Positions 1 to 8,603 are shown, counted from the first letter of the stretch. The stretch: 64,000 nt of DNA from Phytoactinopolyspora limicola (GCF_011320225.1 NZ_JAAOEN010000004.1:298879-362878), one strand, 5' to 3'. Program-made: numbers and translations. Notes: a model not told the origin generated them from the letters alone.

Positions 1-147
1 CTGACGGAGGTCCATGCCGAGCCGGCCGGCGACACGTTCTTCCCCGACGTCGATTGGTCGGAATGGGACGAGGTGTCGCGGGAGCCGCATGACGGATTCG
101 ACTTCGTCACCTACACCCGCAGCGCGCGGCGGCCAGTTCGTGCATGA
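1..147 (+). CDS. folA: Dihydrofolate reductase, C-terminal fragment (5' end outside window)
   Basis: Frame 1 is open from the first base to a TGA at 145-147 and encodes 48 residues. The peptide carries the hallmark DHFR C-terminal pattern: a GDTFFP segment, a W-x-x-W spacing (WSEW) and a final FDFVTYTR strand. DHFR reduces dihydrofolate to tetrahydrofolate with NADPH in the cytoplasm. The catalytic N-terminal half is missing because the window starts inside the gene. Its last 41 bases overlap, tail to tail, the 3' end of the PrsW-type gene on the other strand. The call rests on the C-terminal signature alone but is specific. Confidence 0.85.
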   Translation: MTEVHAEPAGDTFFPDVDWSEWDEVSREPHDGFDFVTYTRSARRPVRA

Positions 148-1321
148 CCTCGGCATGCCAGCGTGGCGCGTCATGCCCGACCATCCCGCGCGAAATCCGG
201 TCCGACAAGAAGGCAAGCTCGGTGACGACGGTCTGATAGGCCGCTACCGCGCGCACCGCGGAACGCCCGCCACGCGCCCCCGCGGCCAGCCGCCAGCGGC
301 GCCGAGCCCGCATCGAACTCAACCACGCCACCTCGTCCGCGCCGATCCAGCCGGCCGCCGCGAACCGGGGCAGTTGCTCAGCGACGATGCGCCGTTCCCG
401 ACGCCGCTTCCACAACGCCAACACCACCATGCCGACGAACAGCGGCACCATCACCAAGAAGTAGATCGAGAAGAACGCACTGCCGTCATCCCACACGGCG
501 GCCCCGTTCCACAACGCGTGCAGCGCCACCGCCACGACATAACCGGCCGCCGGTAGCAACACCGCGTTCCAGAAGCCACGCCGCCGCGCGGCCAGGCCGA
601 CCGCGACGCCGATGAAGACGGTGAACAGCGGATGCGCGAATGGCGTGACCACACCACGCAGCACAAAGGTCAGCCACGCGTCGGTGTAGACGGAGTCGAA
701 GGCGCGGCCCAAGTACAAGATGTTCTCGACGAACGCGAAACCAGCCGCGACCATCCCGGCATACACAACACCGTCGACGATGCCGTCGAGCTGACGACGG
801 TTGAACCACAACATGCCGACCAGGAACGCCCCTTTGAGGGCCTCCTCCACGACCGGGGCCGAGATCACCGCGGACGCCGCTGGACCGTAGGTGACACCCA
901 CCGCCGAGTTGATCAGCAGCGCACCCAGGGTGGCTACTCCGGCGCCCCACATGAAGGCGAACAGCAGGTTACGGCCGGGCTCCGGCTCCCATCGGTCCAA
1001 CCATAGGAAAGTCCCGATGAGCAGCATCACCGGCAGCAACGCGAGCACGGCAGCGGTGACCACCGCGTCTCTGGACACCTCGGTAGCAGCAATGCCGATC
1101 ACCGCCACCGCACAGACGGCCGCCACCACCATGCCGAGAATGGGCCAGAACACCCATCGGCGTTGCTGGACCACGAACGGCTCGTGGTGTCGCTGAACGG
1201 TTCCCCCCGTGATAACCACGCCGCAGAGCGTACACGGGGGGTGACGGAGGACTCCATATCCGCGGCGGCAGCCGGCGACGGCGGCCAACAAGGCACGCCG
1301 ACACCCGGTGCACGTCGTCAT
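107..1321 (-). CDS. PrsW-family intramembrane metalloprotease with N-terminal CxxC ribbon
   Basis: A predicted membrane protease of about 404 residues. Seen: seven to eight hydrophobic segments; the family motifs EExxK (EEALK, about residues 159-163), FxxxE (FAFVE, 195-199), a histidine in AHPLFT (about 230) and HALWN (about 268). In the PrsW family these glutamates and histidines form the presumed metal site. B. subtilis PrsW cleaves an anti-sigma factor, but the substrate here is unknown. The N-terminus has two CxxC pairs (CTGC and CTLC), suggesting a small zinc ribbon. I chose the ATG at 1321 because an AGGGA ribosome site lies 5-6 bases upstream. The same bases read ATGA, a typical stop/start overlap with a frame of the upstream regulator gene (see findings). 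A longer start at 1426 is possible. Confidence 0.82.
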   Translation of the reverse strand: MTTCTGCRRALLAAVAGCRRGYGVLRHPPCTLCGVVITGGTVQRHHEPFVVQQRRWVFWPILGMVVAAVCAVAVIGIAATEVSRDAVVTAAVLALLPVMLLIGTFLWLDRWEPEPGRNLLFAFMWGAGVATLGALLINSAVGVTYGPAASAVISAPVVEEALKGAFLVGMLWFNRRQLDGIVDGVVYAGMVAAGFAFVENILYLGRAFDSVYTDAWLTFVLRGVVTPFAHPLFTVFIGVAVGLAARRRGFWNAVLLPAAGYVVAVALHALWNGAAVWDDGSAFFSIYFLVMVPLFVGMVVLALWKRRRERRIVAEQLPRFAAAGWIGADEVAWLSSMRARRRWRLAAGARGGRSAVRAVAAYQTVVTELAFLSDRISRGMVGHDAPRWHAEVMHELAAARCGCR

Positions 1322-2477
1322 CGTCGTCCCTGCCGTTGTGGCCACCGCGGCTGGTGCCGCCGGTCTGGCTGTCCCGGCCGTCGTGCACGTCGCGGCGGTG
1401 ATGGTCCGCACCGCTGTCTCGTCCATCCCGGCCGGACAGCAACGACGACGCCATCGGCGTGCGCTGATAGAGCACGCTCCGGCCACGCCGGTGCCCTTCG
1501 ACCAACCGGGCGGACTTGAGGATCCGCAAATGCTGGCTGACCGCTGCCGGGCTCACGTCGAGTTGGGCCGCGAGATCGGTGGTCGTGGCGGGGAGCACCA
1601 AGGTCGTCAGCAGCGCGGCCCGGGTCCGCCCGAGCAGCGCGTCCAGGCTCTGGGCGTGGTCGGTGTCGGGTAACGCGTAGAGCCCACCGACGCCACGGGG
1701 CGGGTAGCTCACGGTGATCCGGCCGGCGTCGTCACAGCCGGCGTTCAGGCCCGGCCAGGCGAAGAAGCACGGTATCAGCAGGATCCCACCGCCGCGCGCC
1801 TCCAACTTCCCGGTGACGCTGCCGGGTCTGCTGATCCGCAGCCGGTCCCGGAGCAGGCGGACATCGGGGTGCAGATCATCGAGCAACCGGGCGAGACCCC
1901 CCGTCGCGAACTGCTCCATGCGATACGACACGTCGGCCGCACACAACGCCCGTAGCCGCGCCCAGATCGCCTCGATGGCGTAGTCCCAGTAGGTGGCCAT
2001 CTGCTCGACGAGTTCCCCGGTGAAGCCGACTGGGTCGGCATGGACGCGCCGCCATGGACGGGGGATCGATCCGGCCGGGAAAGACTGCTCGATCTGCTCG
2101 CGAATCAACCCACAGGGGGTGGTGGCCAGGGCGGACAATTCGTCGTCGATCGTTGGCCACGGGCGGCAGGGAAACGGGGTCAGGAAGCTGATCTTGGCGG
2201 TCCGCCAGCTCCAGGCCGGGTCGGTGACCACGGTGGTCAGGAGCGGCCACCGCTCCAGGCATTGCCGCGGGTCGACGCTGCGCAGCCATGGCACGAAGGG
2301 ATGCCGGCGGCGGGCTTCGTGCAGGACACGCACGCTGGCTACCAGTTCCCGCACTGGCGAGTGCGCGAACCGGATTCGGGCCATGTCCGTCAAGCTCAGC
2401 ACCACGTCGTGGACGTGCTTGCGGCTCGTGACCCGGCTGCCATGACCCTGGTACGGAGGGAGGTCGGAGAACGGCAT
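969..2477 (-). CDS. ArsR-type winged-helix transcriptional regulator (DUF5937-like N-terminal domain)
   Basis: Residues 1-270 resemble the DUF5937-type domain that precedes a helix-turn-helix in many actinobacterial regulators (an ARIRFAHSPVRELVAS start, then several W-rich helices). Residues about 284-345 are a clear ArsR winged helix, with AAQLDVSPAAVSQHLRIL as recognition helix and GRSVLYQRT as wing. No metal-binding cysteine motif is visible, so the ligand is unknown. The start is the ATG at 2477, preceded by AAAGGAC about 8 bases upstream. After the winged helix the frame stays open for some 150 low-quality residues into the PrsW gene. A homolog would be expected to stop near 1430-1320, so the extension to 969 is probably not real (see findings). 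It probably forms an operon with the PrsW gene. Confidence 0.75.
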   Translation of the reverse strand: MPFSDLPPYQGHGSRVTSRKHVHDVVLSLTDMARIRFAHSPVRELVASVRVLHEARRRHPFVPWLRSVDPRQCLERWPLLTTVVTDPAWSWRTAKISFLTPFPCRPWPTIDDELSALATTPCGLIREQIEQSFPAGSIPRPWRRVHADPVGFTGELVEQMATYWDYAIEAIWARLRALCAADVSYRMEQFATGGLARLLDDLHPDVRLLRDRLRISRPGSVTGKLEARGGGILLIPCFFAWPGLNAGCDDAGRITVSYPPRGVGGLYALPDTDHAQSLDALLGRTRAALLTTLVLPATTTDLAAQLDVSPAAVSQHLRILKSARLVEGHRRGRSVLYQRTPMASSLLSGRDGRDSGADHHRRDVHDGRDSQTGGTSRGGHNGRDDDDDVHRVSACLVGRRRRLPPRIWSPPSPPVYALRRGYHGGNRSATPRAVRGPATPMGVLAHSRHGGGGRLCGGGDRHCCYRGVQRRGGHRCRARVAAGDAAHRDFPMVGPMGAGARP

Positions 2478-2865
2478 GGTGCCCGTCCTTTCTGACAAGT
2501 TGTGCCATCGCCACACTTCCGGGCCTGCTGGCCGCCCGCGGTCCGGACTATGCCCGTCTCGCCCGCGGTTGAGCGGCTCGGCCCTGGTGACGACCTTGAT
2601 TCGAGCGAGGCTCCGAGATCCGCGCCGTTATGTCGCACAACCGTACTACAACAGGCAGGTTCGTCGATCCATGGCCGCCGCCGCGCACGCGAACAGCCGT
2701 CCACCGTGGGCGACCCGAGAATTTAGGCCCGCCTTAAACGTTGGTCCCGACTTCCACCTCCCCCCACGATGTCGACCGGCAGCCACCGGCGAACACCCGC
2801 GGGCTCAAGCGGGCCCTCGCCCGCCGGCGGCTTGAGTGATCACCAAGAGAAGTCAGGAGAAACAG
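2478..2865. other. Divergent intergenic region
   Basis: A 388-base gap between the regulator gene (leftward) and the surface protein gene (rightward), so it should hold promoters for both. The centre (about 2630-2740) is less GC-rich than its surroundings, but I cannot point to a convincing -35/-10 pair. Short open frames here have no coding character. An AGGAG ribosome site at about 2855-2860 belongs to the rightward gene. Confidence 0.5.
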
Positions 2866-5157
2866 TTGACTGTGGATCAACGTGGTCGGCGCCTTCGGGT
2901 GTCGCGCCTCGCGGCCGGGATCGCCGCGACGGCGCTGGTCGGCCACACACTACTTGCCGGCGTCGCAACCGCTGACGAATCGATCGAGATGGAGGTAGGC
3001 CCCACCGCGGCCGAGCAACGCTTCGCGCAGGAGCCCCGGCCGCTGATCGAACTGACCGCCAGCAGCGGCGAAGGCCGCCTATACACCGCCGACATCGTCG
3101 AAGCACGGCGTGCCGTCGCTGAGTTCGGCATGACCGAAACCCCCGGCGTGCTGGGCTACCTGCCGCGCGCCGAAGCCGACGGCACGATCCCCGTGCACCG
3201 GCTCAAACCCCGTAGCGACGCCACCGCATGGCTATTGAGCGTCAACGACGACGAGCGCACCCGGCTGGTCGACAAGGGGTGGGTCGACGAAGGTGTGGGC
3301 GCCTACGTGTGGACCGAAGACACCGCCACCGACGACATGATCGCGCTGGCCCGATTCAGGATGCCCGACCGCGAAGATTGGCGGATCGCTCCAGCCTCCC
3401 GCACGGACGAGTTTCTCGATGCCGGCTACGAGCTGGACGGCACCCTGGGCTACGTCTACGACGACTGGATCAAAGCGGGCGCCATCTACTTCCCGATGTG
3501 GCACGAGGGAGGACACCACAAGGAGTCGCTGTGTGAAGCCGAGTACGGCCGCCGCGACTATTGGTGTGGCGTCCGCGACTTCTTCGACGGCCACCCGAAC
3601 GGCGCCGACAACTGGCCCGACACCGATTTCGGCCACCTCAAGCCGTCGATCGGCTATTACGACGACTCCGACCCGCGGACCTGGGAAAAACACATCACCC
3701 AGGCCACCTCGGCTGGCCTCAGCTTCTTCAGCGCCTATTGGTACTGGAACGGCGAGACCCAGCAGGAGTACTCCAGCGACGTCGGCCTGGCCGCGTTCCT
3801 CCAGGCAGGCAACGTACACGACATCGACTTCACGGTAGCGGTGTGTGCACACCCCTGGGGGCCGCTCACGATCCCGGCCGACCAGTTCCCGGTGGTCGCC
3901 GAGACACTCGTGACGAAGTATCTGGCCCAGCCCAACACGTTGCGGGCCAACGACGGCCGCAAGATCCTGAGCCTGTGCGACACACGTGGACTGGGTAGCA
4001 ACACCGACGCGGACATCGCGGCGTTCATCGAGGAGGTGCGGACGCAGGCACGGGACTCGCTGGGTGAAGAGATCTACGTCACCATCAGCCATGGGGCCAC
4101 GGACGCGAACCGGGCGCCCGGACTCGGCGCCGACGGTGCGTACTGCAGCACCGACGGCCCGGCGATCGAGGACCCCGACCAGTCCTACGCCAAGTACGTG
4201 GCGAATCAGCGGGGCCTCTTCGGCGCCGTCTCGTCCGACCTCGACCTCATGCGCTGCGGGATGTCCAACTTCGACGAGCGCACCAGGTACGGCGTCGAGA
4301 TCAGCCATGACAACAAGGACGAGGTGCGTTACTTCACCGACTACGCCAAAGACGACTTCCGCGGCGTGGTGCGCAACATCCGCGAGGACATGGCGGAGTC
4401 CACTCGTCCGAAGAACATGGACAACTACGCCCTGTTCTTCGCCTGGAACGAGTGGGACGAGGGCGGGAACATCGAGCCCAACGTCCGAGACGGCTGCTTC
4501 TACCTGGACGCCATCCGCGACGGGCTCGGCCTGAAGACGGGTTCCGGATGCGTCGAGACACCTGGGTCGTCTCTTACCGCGGACGACCAGCACGTCGAGA
4601 CGCGGTCCGGCGAGCCGGTAGAGATCACGCTGACGGGCTCCGGCTTCGACGACGAGACCGTCACCTGGACGGTTGAGGCGGGGCCCGAGCACGGTGAGCT
4701 CACCGGCGAGGCACCGGAGTTGGTCTACACGCCGGCAGCCGAGTTCACCGGTGATGACCACTTCGCCTTCACCGTCGGCACCGACGGCGGTACGTCGGCT
4801 CCCGCCACCGTGACGATCACCGTCCACTCGTCCGGCGACCCCGAACCGCCAGAGGAGCCGGGTGACGAAGATGGCGACTCCGGCACCGAAAGCGGTGGCG
4901 AATCCGGCACCGATGGCGGCAACGACGACGGGAGCGAGTCGGCCGCCGAGGACGGTACCGCAGCCGGCGGCGACGACGGTGCGGAGAACGGCGACGCCGA
5001 CGGAACGGAATCCGGCACCGATGAGGGCACCGAGAACGGCGACGACGAGTTGCCCAACACCGGCGCCGGCATCGTGGTCCTGGCCGGGGCCGCAGCACTC
5101 GCATTGATTGCCGCGGGCGCCGCCGGACTCCGGATCCGCGCCACGTCAGCACACTAG
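2866..5157 (+). CDS. Secreted, sortase-anchored GH99/WbsX-like glycosidase-domain protein
   Basis: About 763 residues. Seen in order: a Sec signal peptide (arginine-rich start, hydrophobic core, ATA-like cleavage near residue 37); a segment at about 120-150 resembling the DUF5648-type repeat (VDKGWVDEGVGAYVW); a GH99/WbsX-like barrel from about 200 to 570, with AIYFPMWH near its start, a GYYDDSDP strand and a late AWNEWDEGGNIEP motif typical of that fold; a cadherin/Big-like module at about 580-665 (YTPAAEFTGDDHFAF); an acidic Gly/Glu/Asp/Thr-rich stalk; and LPNTG, a membrane helix and a basic tail as cell-wall sorting signal. It is probably a wall-displayed glycan-active enzyme, with substrate unknown. 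The TTG at 2866 follows AGGAG by 6 bases and is preferred to a GTG at 2836. Two hairpins end the gene. Confidence 0.8.
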   Translation: MTVDQRGRRLRVSRLAAGIAATALVGHTLLAGVATADESIEMEVGPTAAEQRFAQEPRPLIELTASSGEGRLYTADIVEARRAVAEFGMTETPGVLGYLPRAEADGTIPVHRLKPRSDATAWLLSVNDDERTRLVDKGWVDEGVGAYVWTEDTATDDMIALARFRMPDREDWRIAPASRTDEFLDAGYELDGTLGYVYDDWIKAGAIYFPMWHEGGHHKESLCEAEYGRRDYWCGVRDFFDGHPNGADNWPDTDFGHLKPSIGYYDDSDPRTWEKHITQATSAGLSFFSAYWYWNGETQQEYSSDVGLAAFLQAGNVHDIDFTVAVCAHPWGPLTIPADQFPVVAETLVTKYLAQPNTLRANDGRKILSLCDTRGLGSNTDADIAAFIEEVRTQARDSLGEEIYVTISHGATDANRAPGLGADGAYCSTDGPAIEDPDQSYAKYVANQRGLFGAVSSDLDLMRCGMSNFDERTRYGVEISHDNKDEVRYFTDYAKDDFRGVVRNIREDMAESTRPKNMDNYALFFAWNEWDEGGNIEPNVRDGCFYLDAIRDGLGLKTGSGCVETPGSSLTADDQHVETRSGEPVEITLTGSGFDDETVTWTVEAGPEHGELTGEAPELVYTPAAEFTGDDHFAFTVGTDGGTSAPATVTITVHSSGDPEPPEEPGDEDGDSGTESGGESGTDGGNDDGSESAAEDGTAAGGDDGAENGDADGTESGTDEGTENGDDELPNTGAGIVVLAGAAALALIAAGAAGLRIRATSAH

Positions 5158-5175
5158 AGCTGCTGGCCTCGATCA

Positions 5176-5218
5176 GCGGCCGGGTTCCGCGTCGAGCCTC
5201 GACATGGAACCCGGCCGC
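5176..5218 (+). terminator. Hairpin terminator 1 after the GH99-like gene
   Basis: A perfect 13-bp stem (5176-5188 with 5206-5218; arm GCGGCCGGGTTCC) around a 17-base loop, starting 18 bases after the stop. There is no U tract, as is common for actinobacterial terminators. Confidence 0.7.
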
Positions 5219-5224
5219 GTCGGC

Positions 5225-5277
5225 GTGACCGTGGCCGCCTCCCCCAGCTGTGAGACTCACAGGGCGGCCACGGTCAC
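5225..5277 (+). terminator. Hairpin terminator 2 after the GH99-like gene
   Basis: A perfect 15-bp stem (5225-5239 with 5263-5277; arm GTGACCGTGGCCGCC) immediately after the first hairpin. It gives a tandem terminator that insulates the nitric oxide synthase gene downstream. Confidence 0.7.
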
Positions 5278-5473
5278 CCCCACCTCGGCAGCCATTCACG
5301 GCATCTCAACCCCCGATCGGGCGAGGTTGACTCGTCCGTTTACCCGATGGGACGTCCGGTTACGGATCACGATAATTCGTGGCATAGTGATCATGGGCGG
5401 AGGGAAGAGTCATTTCCGGGGTTTATTCACAGACTCGACCTTCATTAAGCGTGGGCTGCCAGAGGGAGGGTCT
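5278..5473 (+). other. Upstream region of the nitric oxide synthase gene
   Basis: About 196 bases between the tandem terminators and the nos start. It is locally AT-richer (about 5350-5460), which fits an independent promoter. A TTGACT lies at 5327-5332, but no good -10 box sits at the right distance. The promoter is therefore not assigned. Confidence 0.4.
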
Positions 5474-6646
5474 GTGACAACCGATGGCCGACAGCGGGGC
5501 CTTCCTGTCCCGCCGCCACAACCAGTCGATCTCGACGAAGCCGAGGAGTTCTTCCGGCTACGGGCCGCCGAAGACCGTTCGGCACCTGACCCGTTCATCC
5601 GATTGGCCGCCGCGGTACGCGAGCACGACGAACGAGGCGTGTTCACCCACACCAGCGCGGAGTTGGAATTCGGGGCGCGGGTGGCCTGGCGCAACGCGAA
5701 TCGCTGCATTGGCCGCTTGTACTGGCGCAGCCTCGTCGTCCGCGACCGCCGGCACGTGCGTTACCCGGACTCGATCGCCAACGAATGTGTCGAGCATCTC
5801 CGTCTGGCGACCAACGACGGCCGCATCCGTCCGGTCATCACCATCTTCGGGCCCGACGAACCCGGCCGGCCGGCACCACACATCCGGAATGAGCAACTCG
5901 TCCGCTACGCCGGTTACCGCCGCGACGACACCATCGTCGGCGATCCCCACTTCGAGCCGTTCACCCGCTGGGTCGAGAGCCTAGGCTGGGCCGGCAAGGG
6001 CACCGCCTTCGACGTGCTCCCACTCGTGATCGAGACCGCCAAAGACGGCATCACCCTGTTCGACATCCCAGAGGACGCGGTACTGGAGGTCGAACTCAGC
6101 CACCCCGAATTGTCGTGGTTCGCCGACATCGGGCTGAAATGGCACGCGGTGCCGGCCATATCGTCGATGCCGTTGCGTATCGGCGGGATCACCTACCCCA
6201 CCGCGCCGTTCAACGGCTGGTACATGGGTTCGGAGATCGGCTCGCGCAACCTCGTCGACCCCGACCGCTACGACATACTCGAACTGGTCGGACGGCGCCT
6301 AGGGCTCGACGTCAGCGACGATCGCACGTTATGGAAAGACCGCGCACTCGTCGAGATCAACCGTGCGGTACTCACCTCGTTCGACCGAGCCGGGGTGAAG
6401 ATCGCCGACCACCACGGCGAGTCGGAACGTTTTATGGCGTTCGTCGCCAAAGAACGTAAAGCCGGCCGGACTCCCACGGCCGAGTGGTCATGGGTCGTTC
6501 CACCGATGTCTGGTGCGTCGCTCCCCATTTACCACGAGTACTACGACGAATCGGTGCACCTACCCGGCTTCCTCCCCGCCAACCAGTGGGAACCACCCAG
6601 CACTGACTGGGGTGGCGGCTGTCCACACGCGGCGGACAGCTCCTGA
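5474..6646 (+). CDS. nos: Nitric oxide synthase, oxygenase domain only
   Basis: About 390 residues, the usual length of bacterial stand-alone NOS oxygenases, which make NO from L-arginine using heme and a pterin and borrow electrons from unrelated reductases. Seen: the proximal heme cysteine in WRNANRCIGR (Cys about 78); the substrate-site block PFNGWYMGSEIG, whose glutamate (about 254) binds the arginine guanidinium in the family; and a conserved C-terminal block with SWVVPPMSGA and a YYDES segment. No reductase or calmodulin region is fused. The GTG at 5474 has GAGGGAGGG just upstream. Neighbours do not suggest a biosynthetic cluster (no nitrating P450 nearby), so the role is more likely stress protection or signalling than secondary metabolism. 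Confidence 0.95.
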   Translation: MTTDGRQRGLPVPPPQPVDLDEAEEFFRLRAAEDRSAPDPFIRLAAAVREHDERGVFTHTSAELEFGARVAWRNANRCIGRLYWRSLVVRDRRHVRYPDSIANECVEHLRLATNDGRIRPVITIFGPDEPGRPAPHIRNEQLVRYAGYRRDDTIVGDPHFEPFTRWVESLGWAGKGTAFDVLPLVIETAKDGITLFDIPEDAVLEVELSHPELSWFADIGLKWHAVPAISSMPLRIGGITYPTAPFNGWYMGSEIGSRNLVDPDRYDILELVGRRLGLDVSDDRTLWKDRALVEINRAVLTSFDRAGVKIADHHGESERFMAFVAKERKAGRTPTAEWSWVVPPMSGASLPIYHEYYDESVHLPGFLPANQWEPPSTDWGGGCPHAADSS

Positions 6647-6664
6647 TCGTCGTCCGCCGGAGGT

Positions 6665-6785
6665 CTATCCCCCGGACCCCCCGGACCCGCCGGGCCCCCC
6701 GGACCCGCCGGGCCCCCCGGACCCGCCGGGCCCGCCGAACCCGCCGGGCCCGCCGAACCCGCCGAGCCGGACCCGCCGAGCCGGC
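6665..6785. repeat. GC-only tandem repeat (period 9/18)
   Basis: About 120 bases made of CCGGACCCG/CCGGGCCCC-type 9-base units following the nos stop. On the plus strand it reads as a Pro-Gly-Pro-Pro string in one frame. No ribosome site or clear gene frame uses it, so I treat it as a non-coding simple repeat between nos and the GNAT gene. It may form strong secondary structure and act as a transcription end. Confidence 0.6.
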
Positions 6786-6848
6786 CAAACGACGACTGGA
6801 CGCCGCCCACATCCGCAAGATCGGTAAGGCAGGCCCTAGGGTAGAGGG

Positions 6849-7406
6849 GTGGATGAGCAACCCGTCGCCGACAAAAGTGTCCGTCTCGCGTGGGCTGCCG
6901 ACGCCGACGCCATCGGCAGCGTCCAGGCCAGGGCGTGGATGCGCACGTACGGTGAGTTGCTTCCTCGCACGGCCCTCAATCACATCGACCCCACAACCTT
7001 CGCCCAGGCCTGGCGGCACGCGGTGACCCGCCCGCCAACCGCGCGGCACCGGGTTCTGGTAGCACTCAGCCATGGCGACGTCTCCGGGTTCGCCGCGACG
7101 GCTCCGTCGGACGACCCCGATGCGGCCCCTGACGACGGCGAGATCGTGGCGTTCCACGTCGACCCCAACGCGCTCGGGCAGGGCCACGGCTCCCGCCTGA
7201 TCGCGGCGGTAGCCGACACGCTGCGTGCGGACGGGTTCACCAAGGCCCGCATGTGGCTCGTCGTAGGGGACGACGACATGCGCCGGTTCCTCGAGCCAGC
7301 GGGCTGGGCGGCCGACTCAGCGCACCGCACACTGGATCTCGCCGACGACGGCAGCGCCACCCTGCGCCAGATCAGGATGCACACCGATCTGACCCCCACA
7401 TCCTGA
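6849..7406 (+). CDS. GNAT-family N-acetyltransferase
   Basis: A 185-residue cytoplasmic protein with the GNAT fold order. An N-terminal SVQARAWMRTYGELLP helix resembles many actinobacterial acetyltransferases. The central strand IVAFHVDPNALGQGHGSRL is motif A, with QGHGSRL as the acetyl-CoA pyrophosphate loop (family consensus Q/R-x-x-G-x-G/A). It is followed by the helix AAVADTLRADGF and the FLEPAGW strand. The acceptor substrate cannot be told from sequence. The GTG at 6849 is preceded by an AGGG-type site. The gene ends 24 bases from the convergent methyltransferase gene. A roughly 57-base copy of its own 3' end lies on the far side of that gene (see findings). Confidence 0.88.
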   Translation: MDEQPVADKSVRLAWAADADAIGSVQARAWMRTYGELLPRTALNHIDPTTFAQAWRHAVTRPPTARHRVLVALSHGDVSGFAATAPSDDPDAAPDDGEIVAFHVDPNALGQGHGSRLIAAVADTLRADGFTKARMWLVVGDDDMRRFLEPAGWAADSAHRTLDLADDGSATLRQIRMHTDLTPTS

Positions 7407-7430
7407 CGGTCGCGGCTAGGTGGCCCTGAC

Positions 7431-8603
7431 TTACGGCATCCGTGGCAGCCGCGGGGTCAGTCGCCATAGGACCGTCCGTTCGCGCGCTCGGGCAGCATGA
7501 AGCGGATCGGTGCTATCGGTGATGCGTGAGTGGCGAGGAGCTGTTTCGTGTGTGCCGGCGACGGCGAGACCGGCGTCGGCGATCCGCGCGAGAAGCTCGT
7601 CACGGGTCCGGAGGCCGAGGTGCTCGGCGAGGTCGGAGAGGATCAGCCAGCCTTCGCCTTGGGGTGTCAGGTGATCTGGAAGCTCGGTGAGGAAGCGGTT
7701 CAGCACGGTGGACGCCGGGTCGTAGATCCCGAGTTCCAGCGTCGAGGTGGGGTGGCCGGGCAGCCAGGGCGGATTGCACACGATCAGGTCTGCACGCTGG
7801 TTGCCAGGCCACAGGTCGGCCTCGGCGATCCGGACCCGGTCGACAAGCCCAAGGTGCTGAACGTTCTCGCGTGCGCACTGCACCGCGCGAGGGTTGAGGT
7901 CGGTCGCCACCACTTCTCGGGCACCACGCTGGGCCAGGAGGGCGGCGAGCACTCCGGTTCCGGTGCCGATGTCGAACACGACGGGAGGGTCGACGCGCCG
8001 CGGGAAAGCCGCACCGGCAACCAGATCGACGTACTCGTCGCGGGTCGGAGCGAAGACGCCGTACGCGGGGTAGATCCGGGTGCCTAATGCCGCGACTTCG
8101 ATACCTTTGCGGTGCCACTCATAGGCCCCGATGACACCGAGCAGCTCGGGCAGTGAAACAAGCGATGCCGCACCGGGACCGTCGTCCGTCGGCGCATGTA
8201 CCGGAGGCCCATAGGCGTGCCTGCACGCCGCACACACGTCCGGTGCTCGGCGTAGGCGAATCGAGTAATCAGACTCCAGGGCGATCAGAATTTTCCCGAG
8301 GAGCGCGGCCCGTTCCGAACGTGCCTTTCTGTGTGCGCGAAAGACGTCGGCGGGTTGAGCGTCTCGTGGGGCACGCGATGGTCGCTGAACGATGCGGCGA
8401 TCCATCGCACGCATGAGTTGCCGGGCGTTATGGAAGTCACCTCGCCAGAGCAAACCTGAACCTGACCGGGCGAGCCGGAGAGCCGCCGAGGCGGAAATCT
8501 GATCGTCGACGGCAACGATGCGGGCTGGCACCGACCCGCCATTCTCGGCGCGCCAGAGTGCGGTTCGGCGGGTGCCGTCCTCGCTCCAGCTGGCGGTCGT
8601 CAT
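7431..8603 (-). CDS. Class I SAM-dependent methyltransferase, HemK/PrmC-like (NPPW)
   Basis: About 390 residues. Residues 1-195 are an N-terminal region with a CAAC pair near 124-127. Residues about 205-370 form a Rossmann methyltransferase: DIGTGTG (211-217) is the SAM glycine loop, ATDLNPRAV the acidic strand, and CNPPW (276-280) the catalytic motif of enzymes that methylate planar nitrogen (glutamine in release factors, adenine or guanine in nucleic acid). The full set is longer than PrmC and lacks its typical helical domain, so this is probably a relative with another target. The ATG at 8603 has GGAG upstream. The gene appears inserted between a GNAT gene and a duplicated fragment of it. 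Confidence 0.8.
   Translation of the reverse strand: MTTASWSEDGTRRTALWRAENGGSVPARIVAVDDQISASAALRLARSGSGLLWRGDFHNARQLMRAMDRRIVQRPSRAPRDAQPADVFRAHRKARSERAALLGKILIALESDYSIRLRRAPDVCAACRHAYGPPVHAPTDDGPGAASLVSLPELLGVIGAYEWHRKGIEVAALGTRIYPAYGVFAPTRDEYVDLVAGAAFPRRVDPPVVFDIGTGTGVLAALLAQRGAREVVATDLNPRAVQCARENVQHLGLVDRVRIAEADLWPGNQRADLIVCNPPWLPGHPTSTLELGIYDPASTVLNRFLTELPDHLTPQGEGWLILSDLAEHLGLRTRDELLARIADAGLAVAGTHETAPRHSRITDSTDPLHAARARERTVLWRLTPRLPRMP

Noticed and set aside
3232..4827. 531-residue open frame antisense to the GH99-like gene
   Set aside because: Third-codon GC bias gives long antisense frames in this genome. It has no recognisable domain, while the plus strand shows a signal peptide, a GH99-like barrel and LPNTG.
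6541..6810. Collagen-like Gly-x-x peptide on the minus strand over the GC repeat
   Set aside because: The frame arises from a 9-base simple repeat, begins inside the nos gene on the other strand, and lacks a ribosome site, signal peptide and terminal domains.
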